A DNA stretch of 64,000 nucleotides from NCBI RefSeq assembly GCF_006346395.1, contig NZ_VDMS01000004.1, forward strand, positions 434,001 through 498,000, read 5' to 3'. Made by a program: the position numbers and the translations under genes. Within the stretch, counting starts at the first letter, position 1. Each line of letters begins with the position of its first letter. The notes beneath the pieces are model-generated. The model was not told the origin of the DNA and did no database searches. It saw nothing but the letters and a program-made list of their open reading frames with translations. The DNA comes from Nocardioides plantarum (GTDB taxonomy: Bacteria; Actinomycetota; Actinomycetes; Propionibacteriales; Nocardioidaceae). Of this stretch, positions 9,482 to 17,339 are shown one piece after another.

Positions 9482-9607
9482 GCCGCGCCCGGTCGGGCGG
9501 GTCGCCCACGACACGCTGAGACGCGCCGTGCCGGGCTGGGAACCGCGCGCCGGATCAGGGAGGATGGGCAGTCTTCCCCACCCCCAACCCCCAGTGAGGT
9601 TCACCGG

Positions 9608-10963
9608 ATGACTGACCGAGGCCTGTCCATCTTCGACGAGGAGCCGGACGACACCGAGGCCCGCGAGGGATCCTCCGCCGTCCGCAAGGGGGGTCCGGCA
9701 GGGTCGCCCGACCCCGATTCCCAAGACACACAGGTCATCCCGGCCATCCCGTCCATCCCGGTCACCAGCCAGGGCGGCCGGGGCAGCCAGTCGGGCCGGT
9801 CCGGCCAGGGCGCCTCCGGCCGTACGTCGGCCGCGCAGCCCGCGCAGACCCCTCCCTCGGGTCGGCCGGTGATGCCCCCGGCCGCGCCGACGTCCGGTGG
9901 CCCCGGCGCCCCGGCCGCCCCGCCGGCCACCACCGCGGCACAGAGCACCTTCCCGGTGACGCGACGCAACGGCTACGACCGCGCCGCGGTCGATGCGCGC
10001 GTCCGCCAGCTCAGCAGCGAGAAGGCCGGTCTCAGCGCCAGCCTGACCGAGTCCGAGCGCCGGGCCCTCGAGCTCGAGAAGCAGATCAACGACCTGCGCG
10101 AGCAGCTCGCCGAGCAGAAGTCCCCCTCCTACGCCGGACTCGGCGGGCGCGCCAGCACCATGCTGCGCCTGGCCGAGGAGGAGGCCGACGAGATCCGTGG
10201 CGCCGCGCAGCGCGACGCCGCCGAGATCCGGTCCCAGGCCGAGCGCGACGCGCGGGCGGTCCGCGCCGACGCCTCGCGCGAGGTCGAGGACATGAAGATC
10301 GTGCAGCTGCGCGAGCTCGACGAGACGCGGTCCCGACTGGCCGCCGACGCCGAGCAGGAGCGCACCCTGGCGCGGGCCGAGGCCGCCGACATCGTCGCCG
10401 GCGCCCAGCGTGAGGCCGACCAGCTGCGGCTCGCGGCCCAGCAGGAGACCAGCGAGATGCGCACCGGCGCGACCCGCGAGGTCGAGCAGGCTCGCGCTGC
10501 TGCCGACCGCGAGGTCCAAGAGGCCCGGCGCACCCTCGCCGTCGAGAAGGAGCGGCTGGCCCGCGAGGCGACCGACCACCACAACACGGCCGTCGCCGAG
10601 ACCAAGCGGCTGGTCGAGGAGGCCGAGCGCCGTGCGTCGGCCGCCGAGGAGCGAGCTGCCGCTGCGACCAAGCAGTCCACCGAGAGCCGCGCCGCCGCCG
10701 CCGGTGAGGCCGAGGGCGTGGTCCAGCGGGCCAAGCGCGAGGCCGAGCAGATCGTGGCCGCCGCCCGCCAGCAGGCCGAGTCGGTCCTGGCCAGCAGCGA
10801 CGACGCCGCGGCGCGCGAGGTCGCCGCGACCCGGGCCGAGCTCGACCGCCTGGTCCGGCGCCGCGACTCCATCACCGCCCAGCTCGCCTCGCTGCGCGAC
10901 GTGGTCGCCGGCTTCGCCGGTGACGACGACTCCACGGACGAGGACCCCGGGTCCGACAGTTGA
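9608..10963 (+). CDS. DivIVA-like coiled-coil protein
   Basis: The 451-residue product has a disordered Pro/Ser/Gly-rich first ~110 residues. A short DivIVA-like segment follows (TFPVTRRNGYDRAAVDARVRQL, split here for reading as TFPVTRRNGY and DRAAVDARVRQL). After that come about 300 residues of almost uninterrupted heptad coiled coil rich in Ala, Glu and Arg, with repeated REVEQAR-type units, and an acidic end. This architecture matches actinobacterial cytoskeletal or polarity proteins of the DivIVA/Scy/FilP type, which organise tip growth or chromosome and cell-wall machinery at the membrane. The next gene's TTG start overlaps this stop by 4 bp, so translation is coupled to the permease. 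Start ATG 9608 follows GTGAGG. Exact role is inferred. Confidence 0.75.
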   Translation: MTDRGLSIFDEEPDDTEAREGSSAVRKGGPAGSPDPDSQDTQVIPAIPSIPVTSQGGRGSQSGRSGQGASGRTSAAQPAQTPPSGRPVMPPAAPTSGGPGAPAAPPATTAAQSTFPVTRRNGYDRAAVDARVRQLSSEKAGLSASLTESERRALELEKQINDLREQLAEQKSPSYAGLGGRASTMLRLAEEEADEIRGAAQRDAAEIRSQAERDARAVRADASREVEDMKIVQLRELDETRSRLAADAEQERTLARAEAADIVAGAQREADQLRLAAQQETSEMRTGATREVEQARAAADREVQEARRTLAVEKERLAREATDHHNTAVAETKRLVEEAERRASAAEERAAAATKQSTESRAAAAGEAEGVVQRAKREAEQIVAAARQQAESVLASSDDAAAREVAATRAELDRLVRRRDSITAQLASLRDVVAGFAGDDDSTDEDPGSDS

Positions 10964-12132
10964 GCCAGCCCGCCGAGGGCTCCGACCAGGCCGGTCCGGT
11001 CGAGCCGGGTGCGCCGCTGATCGAGGCACACCGCAGCAACGCGGCGGCCGAGGGTGACGGCGTACCCGTCGGCGACGGCGAGTTCGGCCGGCAGGGTGCG
11101 CCGTTCGACAAGCGCAGCCCGTTCTACCTCGGTTTCGTCGGCGCGCTCGGGGCGCTGACGGCCTGGTTCCTGTTCGTCGCGATCACCGGCATCGGCTCCG
11201 TGCTGATGCTGGTGGTCGTCTCGCTGTTCCTGGCCTGCGGCCTCAACCCCGCCGTGATGTTCCTCGAGCGGCGCGGCCTGCGCCGCTCGTGGGCCTGCGC
11301 CGTGGTCATCGTGGCCTTCCTCGGGGCGGTCGCCCTGTTCCTGGTCGCGATCGTGCCGGTGATCACCGAGCAGGTCACCCGGCTGACCGACAACGTGCCG
11401 GGCTGGCTCGACGACCTGCAGACCAACAAGAAGGTCCAGGAGCTCGACGACGAGTACGACGTCATCGCCAAGCTCAAGGAGTTCGTCGCCAACGGCGACT
11501 TCGTGTCGGGCCTGTTCGGCGGGGCGCTCGGCTTCGGCCTCAAGATCCTCTCGGCGCTCTTCAACGCCTTCATCATCGTCGTCCTGACCCTCTACTTCCT
11601 GGCCTCGCTGGAGACCACGAAGAACGCCCTCTACAAGCTGGCCCCCGCCTCGCGCCGCGACCGGGTCGCCCGGCTGGGCGACCGGGTGATCGTCAACATC
11701 GGCGGCTACGTCTCCGGCGCCTTCGTCGTGGCCCTGTGCGCGGGCCTGACGTCGTTGGTCTTCCTGATCGTCATCGGCCTGGGCGAGTACGCCGTCGCGC
11801 TGGCCTTCGTCGTCGCCGTGCTCGACGTCATCCCCATGATCGGCGCCACCATCGGCGCCGTGGTGGTGACCGCGATCGCGTTCGCCACCGACGTCAACGC
11901 CGGGATCGCCTGCATCGTGTTCTACGTGATCTACCAGCAGGTCGAGAACTACGTCATCTACCCGCGCGTGATGAAGAAGTCGGTCGACGTCCCGGGTGCG
12001 GTCACCGTGATCGCCGCCCTCGTCGGCACCGCCCTGCTCGGCATCGTCGGCGCCCTGCTCGCCATCCCCACGGCCGCCGCGATCCTGCTGATCTCACGCG
12101 AGGTCGTCGTCAAGCGCCAGGACGAGCGCTAG
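10960..12132 (+). CDS. AI-2E family (PerM-type) membrane transporter
   Basis: The 390-residue product has a soluble ~50-residue N-terminus and then seven or eight hydrophobic segments. Examples are FYLGFVGALGALTAWFLFV, VLMLVVVSLFLAC and the long pair around FVVALCAGLTSLVFLIVIG. The family signature is seen in the C-terminal half: LDVIPMIGATIGAVVV, and YVIYQQVENYVIYPRVMKKS, the conserved QQxENxxxxPxxM region. Proteins of this family export diverse small molecules or act as Na+/H+ antiporters; the substrate here is unknown. TTG at 10960 overlaps the upstream TGA, which indicates coupling with the coiled-coil gene. Family is sure, substrate is not. Confidence 0.9.
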   Translation: MSQPAEGSDQAGPVEPGAPLIEAHRSNAAAEGDGVPVGDGEFGRQGAPFDKRSPFYLGFVGALGALTAWFLFVAITGIGSVLMLVVVSLFLACGLNPAVMFLERRGLRRSWACAVVIVAFLGAVALFLVAIVPVITEQVTRLTDNVPGWLDDLQTNKKVQELDDEYDVIAKLKEFVANGDFVSGLFGGALGFGLKILSALFNAFIIVVLTLYFLASLETTKNALYKLAPASRRDRVARLGDRVIVNIGGYVSGAFVVALCAGLTSLVFLIVIGLGEYAVALAFVVAVLDVIPMIGATIGAVVVTAIAFATDVNAGIACIVFYVIYQQVENYVIYPRVMKKSVDVPGAVTVIAALVGTALLGIVGALLAIPTAAAILLISREVVVKRQDER

Positions 12133-12222
12133 CCACGTCGGCCGAGGTGCGAGGAGCCGCACCCGACACCACGTCGGTCGAGGTGCGAGGAGCCCCAGCG
12201 ACGAGCCTCGAGACCACCGCAG
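12133..12222. repeat. Dispersed intergenic repeat, one full and one partial copy
   Basis: A full element (12170-12222) reads CACGTCGGTCGAGGTGCGAG, then a short variable part, then GAGCCTCGAGACC and CCGCAG. It is preceded by a partial copy of its left half (12133-12160). The two ends are an imperfect inverted repeat. A second full copy lies at 58277-58329, also just after a stop codon between convergent genes. This is a REP-like non-coding repeat. Confidence 0.75.
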
Positions 12223-12252
12223 CCGACCCACCCGGGCCCACCATGGGGTGCG

Positions 12253-13374
12253 TCACCCCTGGACACCGATGAACCGGTCGTAGGCCCAGGCCTCCGGCGG
12301 GCCGGTGAGCAGCCGCTCGAACTCCGGGCCCGCCCAGGGCACGGTCGCCGCGGTGACCCGGCGGCTCGAGGGTGCCCGGTCGAACGGGTGGGCGACGCTC
12401 ACCACGCCGCAGCTCAGCCGGTAGACGACGTCCCGCTCGAGGGCGACCTCATGGGCCGGGCCGTAGGGATCCGCATAGCCGCCGGTCAGCACGACGACCT
12501 CGGACGAGGTGCGCCCGCACGACTCGGCGACGGGCGCCTGGTCGACCTCGTCGAACGTGGTCTCGAAGTCGCTCCGGCCGATGGAGGCCGCGTAGTGCAG
12601 CTCGTACGTGCCGGCCTCCGTGGCCTCGTACGCGCACAGTCGCGCACGCACGAAGGGTCCGTTGCCCTCGACCGTGTTGTCGTAGCGAGGGTCGGGCACG
12701 GAGGCCATCGTCGGAGAGCACAGGTCGCCGGCCGTGGCGGTGCCCAGGATGCTCGCGGCAAGGCCGGGATCGTGGGCCGCCACGCTGACTCGCACACCCG
12801 CCTGCTCGATGGTCGTGCGCTCCCAGCCCCCGCCGAGGTCGACGGTGCCGACAGCCACGTCGGGAACGTCGAACCACAGGTACGGCGCCGTCGGGGTGGT
12901 GTCCGGGTCGAAGACACCGCAGACGTCGGTCGTCGTGATCGGGCGTCCGACGTAGGACTCACCCACGGGCGCGTCGCCACACGCGACCGGGTTGCCGTAA
13001 CCCCAGTCGGCCGGCACGTCGACCTGCACCCCGCGCCAGTACTCGGTGCGGACCGGTCCGGTCAGGGGGGCCGGGGGCGACTGGGTCGGGTCCGTCGCCG
13101 CGGAGTCCGCGGGGGCCGGGGGCGACTGGGTCGGGTCCGTCGCCGCGGAGTCCGTCGCCGACGGTGGGCGGGTCTCGTCCCGGTCGACCACGGCCACCAG
13201 CACCCCCGCCACGGCGACGACCGCCGCGGCGGCACCGAGCACACTCACCCTCGTCGTACGCCGCCTGCGTGCCTGGCCCCTGGCTCGCGAGACCACCAGC
13301 GTGTCGACCTGCGCCCGGGCGGCCTGCTTCGCCAGGTCGGTCCGCACGACCTGCTCGAGCTCGTCGTCGTCCAT
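12253..13374 (-). CDS. Membrane-anchored protein coupled to an ECF sigma factor
   Basis: The 373-residue product has a ~40-residue cytoplasmic part (MDDDELEQVVRTDLAKQAAR), one transmembrane helix (VSVLGAAAAVVAVAGVLVAV), a Pro/Ser/Asp linker and an external domain of about 270 residues. The external domain carries several cysteines, for example VACGDAP, DVCGVF and GDLCSP. The ATG overlaps the TGA of the upstream sigma gene (ATGA), so the two are co-expressed. The layout is that of an anti-sigma or sensor partner, but no zinc-binding HxxxCxxC motif is visible, so this is inference. The linker holds a 15-residue duplication, DSAATDPTQSPPAPA, encoded by a near-perfect 45-bp tandem repeat at 13071-13160. 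Confidence 0.65.
   Translation of the reverse strand: MDDDELEQVVRTDLAKQAARAQVDTLVVSRARGQARRRRTTRVSVLGAAAAVVAVAGVLVAVVDRDETRPPSATDSAATDPTQSPPAPADSAATDPTQSPPAPLTGPVRTEYWRGVQVDVPADWGYGNPVACGDAPVGESYVGRPITTTDVCGVFDPDTTPTAPYLWFDVPDVAVGTVDLGGGWERTTIEQAGVRVSVAAHDPGLAASILGTATAGDLCSPTMASVPDPRYDNTVEGNGPFVRARLCAYEATEAGTYELHYAASIGRSDFETTFDEVDQAPVAESCGRTSSEVVVLTGGYADPYGPAHEVALERDVVYRLSCGVVSVAHPFDRAPSSRRVTAATVPWAGPEFERLLTGPPEAWAYDRFIGVQG
13071..13160. repeat. 45-bp tandem duplication inside a coding region
   Basis: Two adjacent 45-bp units (13071-13115 and 13116-13160) are identical over the first 39 bases. They encode the repeated linker peptide DSAATDPTQSPPAP of the sigma-partner protein. The repeat keeps the reading frame, so copy-number change would lengthen or shorten the extracellular linker without breaking the gene. 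Confidence 0.85.
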
Positions 13375-13931
13375 CAGTGCTCCTCGGAGTTGTCGGGGTC
13401 ATGGGTGAGCTCGAGGCGCATCGCCGTCAGCCCGCGGTGCACGTGCGAGCGCACGGTCGCCTCCGCGACGTCGAGGACGCGTGCGATCTCGGGGTAGTCG
13501 AGGTCCTCGTAGAACCGGAGCACCACCGCGGCCCGCTGACGGGGCGGCAGCGCGAGGCAGACCCGCCACACGGCGTCGTCACGGGCCACGTCGTCGCCCG
13601 GGTCTCCGCCGACGCTCGACGCGCCGTCACGGACCTCCGCGACGCTCAGCTCGCGACGGCCGCTCCGGCGCCAGGCCGACACGTGGGCGTTGACCACCAT
13701 CCGGCGGACGTAGACGTCCGGGTCATCGGTACGCCCGACCCTCGACCATCTCGCGCAGGCCTGGGCGAGTGCCGTCTGCACGGCGTCGTCAGCAGCCTGC
13801 TGCGACCCGGTGACCAGGTAGGCGAAGCGCACCAGCCTGGCGAACCGCACCTCGACCCAGTCCTCGAAGGTCGGCGCGTCCGGGCCGAGGGTGGCGCGCG
13901 CGTCCGGAGAGCCGGGGCCGCGATCGGTCAT
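13374..13931 (-). CDS. ECF RNA polymerase sigma factor (SigE-like family)
   Basis: The 185-residue product has sigma region 2 (FARLVRFAYLVTGSQQAADDAVQTAL) and region 4 with the helix-turn-helix (YEDLDYPEIARVLDVAEATVRSHVHRG). Both are typical of the short actinobacterial SigE/ECF41-neighbouring groups that use a YL.TGs..dAEDavQ core. It would direct RNA polymerase to promoters of a stress or envelope regulon. ATG 13931 is chosen because a terminator-like hairpin (13944-13977) lies between it and a possible GTG at 13979; GAGG sits very close to this ATG, so the start is uncertain. The gene is coupled to the membrane-anchored protein downstream. Confidence 0.85.
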   Translation of the reverse strand: MTDRGPGSPDARATLGPDAPTFEDWVEVRFARLVRFAYLVTGSQQAADDAVQTALAQACARWSRVGRTDDPDVYVRRMVVNAHVSAWRRSGRRELSVAEVRDGASSVGGDPGDDVARDDAVWRVCLALPPRQRAAVVLRFYEDLDYPEIARVLDVAEATVRSHVHRGLTAMRLELTHDPDNSEEH

Positions 13932-13943
13932 CCTCACATCCAC

Positions 13944-13977
13944 GCACAACACACGCCCGGGTGCGGGCCTGTGTTGC
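13944..13977 (-). terminator. Terminator-like hairpin between the transporter and sigma genes
   Basis: GCACAACACACGCCCG (13944-13959) pairs with CGGGCCTGTGTTGC (13964-13977) with one or two irregular positions and a GTG(C) loop. It lies 30 bp after the end of the minus-strand EamA gene and just before the sigma gene, so it probably ends the EamA transcript. Confidence 0.65.
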
Positions 13978-14006
13978 ACTCAGGCGGAGGTTTCTCGGAC
14001 GACCCC

Positions 14007-14996
14007 TCAGACCCTGACCTCGGGCTCGTCCGCCCCGGCGAGCACGTCCCGCTCGCCGAGCTTGACCCCGACCACCCCGAGCAGGATCAGCACTCCCCCG
14101 AGCAGCTGGACGGCGGCCGGCAGCTGGTCGAGCAGCAGCCACGCCCAGAGCACCCCGGCGACGACCTCGCTGAGGGCCACGAACGAGGCCAGCCGCGAGC
14201 CCAGCCGGCGCGCGGCGGCGATCCCGGTGACGTAGGCGATGGCCGCGGTGACCAGGCCGAGCGCCAGCATCGGCAGCCACCAGTCGACGCTCGTCCCGGC
14301 GTAGGCGACCTGGACCGACGTCGCGCGCATCGGCATCAGCCCCACGACGCCGAGCAGGGCCAGGGCCACGGCGCCGACGAGCAGGCCGCCGGCGGCCAGC
14401 GTGATCGGCGGCAGCCCGGTGGAGTCGTCGCCGTTGATGATGAAGTACGTCGCGCAGCCGACCATCGCCGTCAGGGCCCACAGCACGCCGGTGGTGCTGA
14501 GGTCGGCACCCGACAGCAGGTCGAGCACGAGAACGAGACCCAGGGCGCAGAGCGCCGCCCCGCCCAGGGTGACCGCACCGGGGCGCTGTCCGTGGCGCAG
14601 CCAGAACCAGACGACGACCGCGGCGGGCGCGGTGTACTCGATGAGGAGGGCGGGCCCGACCTCCATGTGCGCGACCGCGGAGAAGTAGCCGAACTGGGCG
14701 CCGGCGACGGCCAGCAGTCCGTAGAGGACGATCAGCCCGGCGTTGGCGCGCACGAGGTGCCATCGCCCGCCCAGCGCCCGCACGCCGAAGGGCACCACGA
14801 CCAGGGCGCCGATGGCGATCCGGCACAGGACGACCGACCCGGCGGTCCAGCCGGCGTCGAGCAGCGGGCGGGCCAGGGCGCCGGAGAGCCCGAAGGTGAC
14901 CGCCGAGGTGAGCGCCAGTGCGAGCCCGGACACGGCCGGCGTACGGCGGGAGGTCGAGCCGCCGGTCCGGGCGGCGTCATCAGCCAAAGAGGTCAT
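14007..14996 (-). CDS. EamA/DMT-family transporter
   Basis: The 329-residue product has ten predicted membrane helices in two EamA repeats, for example SGLALALTSAVTFGLSGALA, LIVLYGLLAVAGAQFGYFSA and AAVQLLGGVLILLGVVGVKL. The drug/metabolite transporter family exports amino acids, metabolites or drugs across the membrane; the substrate cannot be read from the sequence. The gene is divergent from a CGNR regulator 38 bp away, which probably controls it. A TTGACA-17-TACGGT promoter (minus strand, 15033 to 15005) places the transcript start within about two bases of the ATG. The family is certain. Confidence 0.9.
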   Translation of the reverse strand: MTSLADDAARTGGSTSRRTPAVSGLALALTSAVTFGLSGALARPLLDAGWTAGSVVLCRIAIGALVVVPFGVRALGGRWHLVRANAGLIVLYGLLAVAGAQFGYFSAVAHMEVGPALLIEYTAPAAVVVWFWLRHGQRPGAVTLGGAALCALGLVLVLDLLSGADLSTTGVLWALTAMVGCATYFIINGDDSTGLPPITLAAGGLLVGAVALALLGVVGLMPMRATSVQVAYAGTSVDWWLPMLALGLVTAAIAYVTGIAAARRLGSRLASFVALSEVVAGVLWAWLLLDQLPAAVQLLGGVLILLGVVGVKLGERDVLAGADEPEVRV

Positions 14997-15004
14997 GGCT
15001 CATG

Positions 15005-15033
15005 ACCGTAGGTCCGGTGCTGTAATCTGTCAA
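15005..15033. promoter_or_regulatory. Overlapping divergent promoters of the transporter/CGNR pair
   Basis: On the minus strand TTGACA (15033-15028) is 17 bp from TACGGT (15010-15005), near-consensus for the housekeeping sigma factor. On the plus strand TAATCT (15023-15028) is 6 bp before the GTG of the regulator. The minus -35 abuts the plus -10, so polymerase or the regulator on one promoter must exclude the other. Confidence 0.65.
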
Positions 15034-15034
15034 C

Positions 15035-15571
15035 GTGGTATTCGCCCATGACGTCGAGATGGCCCTGCAGGCTGCGGTCGTGCTCGCCAACAGCGCCCTC
15101 GAGCCAGTGACGATCAGCACCGTCGACGAGCTGTCGGACTTCTTCACCGCCTACGCCTACACCGGGCGTCACGACCGCGACGACGCCGAGCTCGGCGCCG
15201 TGCTCGCCCTGCGTGACGAGCTGCGCACCCTGCTCACCGCCGAGCGCGACGACGCCGTCACCCTGGTCAACCGGATGCTGGCCGAGGAGCGTGCGGTCCC
15301 CCGGCTCGAGCGCCACGACGAGTTCGACTGGCACCTCCACGCGGTCGCCCCCGACGCGACCTGGGCGGCACGCATCCGGGTCGAGACGGCGATGTCGATG
15401 ATCGACGTCATCCGCGCCGACGAGATGTCCCGCCTCGGGGTCTGCGCCGACGACGACTGCGAGGGCGTCGTCCTCGACCTGTCCCGCAACCGGTCGCGGC
15501 GCTTCTGCTCCACCGCCTGCGGCAACCGCAACGCCGTCGCGGCCTACCGCGCCCGCCAGTCCGCGGGCTGA
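15035..15571 (+). CDS. CGNR zinc-finger (ABATE-domain) regulator
   Basis: The 178-residue product ends with the treble-clef motif C-x4-C...FCSTACGNRNAVAAYRARQ: GVCADDDCEG, then RRFCSTACGNRNAVAAYRAR. This is the CGNR zinc finger thought to bind nucleic acid. The N-terminal ~120 residues form the ABATE (RsfA-like) stress-sensor domain, with the typical start ALQAAVVLANSALEP and the NRML region. GTG 15035 is preceded by a TAATCT hexamer at exactly 6 nt, so the mRNA is probably leaderless. Its divergence from the EamA exporter suggests that it regulates that gene in response to a ligand. Confidence 0.85.
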   Translation: MVFAHDVEMALQAAVVLANSALEPVTISTVDELSDFFTAYAYTGRHDRDDAELGAVLALRDELRTLLTAERDDAVTLVNRMLAEERAVPRLERHDEFDWHLHAVAPDATWAARIRVETAMSMIDVIRADEMSRLGVCADDDCEGVVLDLSRNRSRRFCSTACGNRNAVAAYRARQSAG

Positions 15572-15656
15572 GCCGGCCCTCCCCGACCAGCCCCGACCAG
15601 CCCCGGTCAGCCGCCCGGGTGAGCCGGTCGCCGGGCGGTCTACCTAGCGTCGAGTC

Positions 15657-16094
15657 ATGACCACCGTGAGCCGTACCTTCCTCGTCCAGCCCGAGCCTGC
15701 CGTCGTCATCGACTACCTCAAGGACTTCGCCCACGCCGAGGCATGGGACCCGGGCACGGAGAAGTGCACCCAGGAGTCGCCCGGCGAGATCCGCGTCGGC
15801 ACCCGCTGGCACAACGTCTCCAAGATCGCCGGCGTGACCACCGAGCTGACCTACACCCTCGAGACCCTCACGCCCGGCCGGCTCGTCTTCCGGGGCGAGA
15901 ACGACTCGGCCTCGACCACCGACACCATCACCGTGCAGGCCAAGGGCGGCGGCAGCGAGATCACCTATGACGCCGTGATCGAGCCCAAGGGTGCCGGCAA
16001 GCTCGGCGAGCCGCTGCTCAAGCTGCTCTTCGAGCGCATCGGCACCAAGACCGAGAAGCAGATGACCGAGGTCCTCGACGGCCTTCCTGCGTGA
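15657..16094 (+). CDS. SRPBCC (START/polyketide-cyclase-like) family protein
   Basis: The 145-residue protein starts VSRTFLVQPEPAVVIDYLKDF and carries ETLTPGRLVFRGENDSASTTDTI. This is the alpha/beta helix-grip pattern of small SRPBCC proteins that bind hydrophobic ligands. No catalytic residue set is evident, so ligand and role are unknown. TAGCGT (15645-15650) lies 6 bp before the ATG, which marks a leaderless transcript. It stands alone between the CGNR gene and a small downstream gene. Confidence 0.8.
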   Translation: MTTVSRTFLVQPEPAVVIDYLKDFAHAEAWDPGTEKCTQESPGEIRVGTRWHNVSKIAGVTTELTYTLETLTPGRLVFRGENDSASTTDTITVQAKGGGSEITYDAVIEPKGAGKLGEPLLKLLFERIGTKTEKQMTEVLDGLPA

Positions 16095-16163
16095 CGCGTC
16101 GCCGCCGGGCACTCACCCCGGGAGGTGTCCGTCCCGGACGCGCGGCTCGACTACACAGGACCC

Positions 16164-16385
16164 ATGGCTTCCACGATCGATCCTGACCAGGTCACCGCGA
16201 TCCAGGCGGTCGTCGACCGCGTCTCCTCCTACCAGGACGGCGCCACCGAGGGCACGGTCGAGTCCGAGCTCCGCAAGGGCCTCGACGAGGCCGGCATCAC
16301 GCTCGGCGACCACCAGGTCTCGGCCCTGGTCGCGGCGATCGAGGCCGACGCCGGTGACGCCGACGCCGGTGACGTCCTTGCCTGA
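16164..16385 (+). CDS. Small hypothetical protein (73 residues)
   Basis: The acidic, probably helical 73-residue product starts MASTIDPDQVTAIQAVVDRV and ends with a duplicated DAGDADAGD stretch. I do not recognise the family. The ATG at 16164 has ACAGGA five bases upstream. A tiny membrane protein follows just after the stop and is likely co-transcribed. No motif gives a function. Confidence 0.6.
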   Translation: MASTIDPDQVTAIQAVVDRVSSYQDGATEGTVESELRKGLDEAGITLGDHQVSALVAAIEADAGDADAGDVLA

Positions 16386-16392
16386 GGCGTGG

Positions 16393-16497
16393 GTGGTGGT
16401 GCTGATCCTCGTGATCGGCATCCCGCTGGCCGCCTGGCTCGGCGTCCGCATGCTCCGCGACCCGCACCGCAAGGGCCACGGGCCCGACGGCAGCTGA
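16393..16497 (+). CDS. Tiny single-pass membrane protein (34 residues)
   Basis: The predicted product is VVVLILVIGIPLAAWLGVRM followed by a basic tail, LRDPHRKGHGPDGS. It forms one transmembrane helix with a cytosolic positive end. GAGG at 16384-16387 sits 5 bases before GTG 16393; two further GTG codons follow directly, and an in-frame TTG at 16378 would add five residues. It begins 8 bp after the stop of the 73-residue gene. Similar short membrane peptides are common in actinobacteria but often unannotated. No function can be given. Confidence 0.5.
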   Translation: MVVLILVIGIPLAAWLGVRMLRDPHRKGHGPDGS

Positions 16498-16515
16498 GGA
16501 TCGCCCGACGACCGG

Positions 16516-17289
16516 TCAGCAGAACCTGGGCGTGTACGACGGGCTGAGGTCGAGGTCGCGCAGGACGATCGGGTGGGTCCGGCCGTACCGGTCACAGCCC
16601 TTGTCGAAGTCGGCCCGGCGGTACTCCACCATGACCACCTGGCTGCCGTAGTAGCGCGCGTAGCGCCAGCACTCGGCGAACTCCGCGCACGACTCGGCCA
16701 CCGCGAGGTCGAACCCGAGCCGGGTGCCGTCGAGGTCGGCGAGGTTCTTCTGGGCGGCGGCCAGTCCGGCCGAGTGCGCCTCGCGCACCAGCAGCCGGGC
16801 GAACGCGACGGCGTCGGCGCGCTCGATCAGCCACCGGGACCGCGTGTAGGAGTCGAGGTTGTCGAACTCCACGGCCTGGAAGCCGTGCTTGGCGCAGCCG
16901 GCGACCCATCGGCCCATGATCGAGGCGATCCGCTTGCGCTTGGCCGGGGTGCGGATGTCGAGCAGCCACTCCCCCCAGTTCTCGTCGACCACCGGCTTGC
17001 CGTTCTTGCGCAGCACCAGGTCGCGGTGGCTCCGGTGCTGCCAGAACCGCTTCTCGTTGGGCTGGGTCTGGAAGCCGTTGACGTAGCAGATGTTGTACTT
17101 CCCGCCGACCGAGCGCTCGGTGCGGTCGCGCGCCACGATGCCGACGTGCGCGGGCACCGAGTCCTCGCCGCCGAGCTGGTAGTCGGCGTCGGTGCCGCGC
17201 GGCATGGGCTCCACCCGGGCGTACGCCGTACCGCCTCCGATCGGGACGAGCAGCACGGACACGAGGAGCAGACCCAGGAGACGACGCAC
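16516..17289 (-). CDS. Secreted GH114-type (endo-alpha-1,4-polygalactosaminidase-like) protein
   Basis: The 257-residue product has a signal peptide MRRLLGLLLVSVLLVPIGGG cleaved near AYARV. It shows the GH114 (former DUF297) TIM-barrel pattern: YNICYVNGFQTQPNE, WGEWLLDIRTP, ..FQAVEFDNLDSYTRS.. and ..AAAQKNLADL... The acidic pair in EFDNLD is the presumed catalytic site of the family, which cleaves galactosaminoglycan-type exopolysaccharides. GTG 17289 is preceded at exactly 6 nt by TACCGT, so it is taken as a leaderless start over an in-frame GTG 27 bases upstream. Substrate is inferred from family only. Confidence 0.8.
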   Translation of the reverse strand: MRRLLGLLLVSVLLVPIGGGTAYARVEPMPRGTDADYQLGGEDSVPAHVGIVARDRTERSVGGKYNICYVNGFQTQPNEKRFWQHRSHRDLVLRKNGKPVVDENWGEWLLDIRTPAKRKRIASIMGRWVAGCAKHGFQAVEFDNLDSYTRSRWLIERADAVAFARLLVREAHSAGLAAAQKNLADLDGTRLGFDLAVAESCAEFAECWRYARYYGSQVVMVEYRRADFDKGCDRYGRTHPIVLRDLDLSPSYTPRFC

Positions 17290-17339
17290 ACCGCCACGGT
17301 ACGCACCCGGTCGCACCGGCGGCTCGGCGGAGCCGCCGC

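Noticed and set aside
7925..11029. Upstream extension of the giant repeat protein to 3090 codons
   Set aside because: The added part is antisense to ccr and its two partners, has shadow composition, and a good start with signal peptide exists at 7924.
13932..13979. Sigma factor start at GTG 13979
   Set aside because: The added segment lies over a terminator-like hairpin and has no ribosome-binding site.
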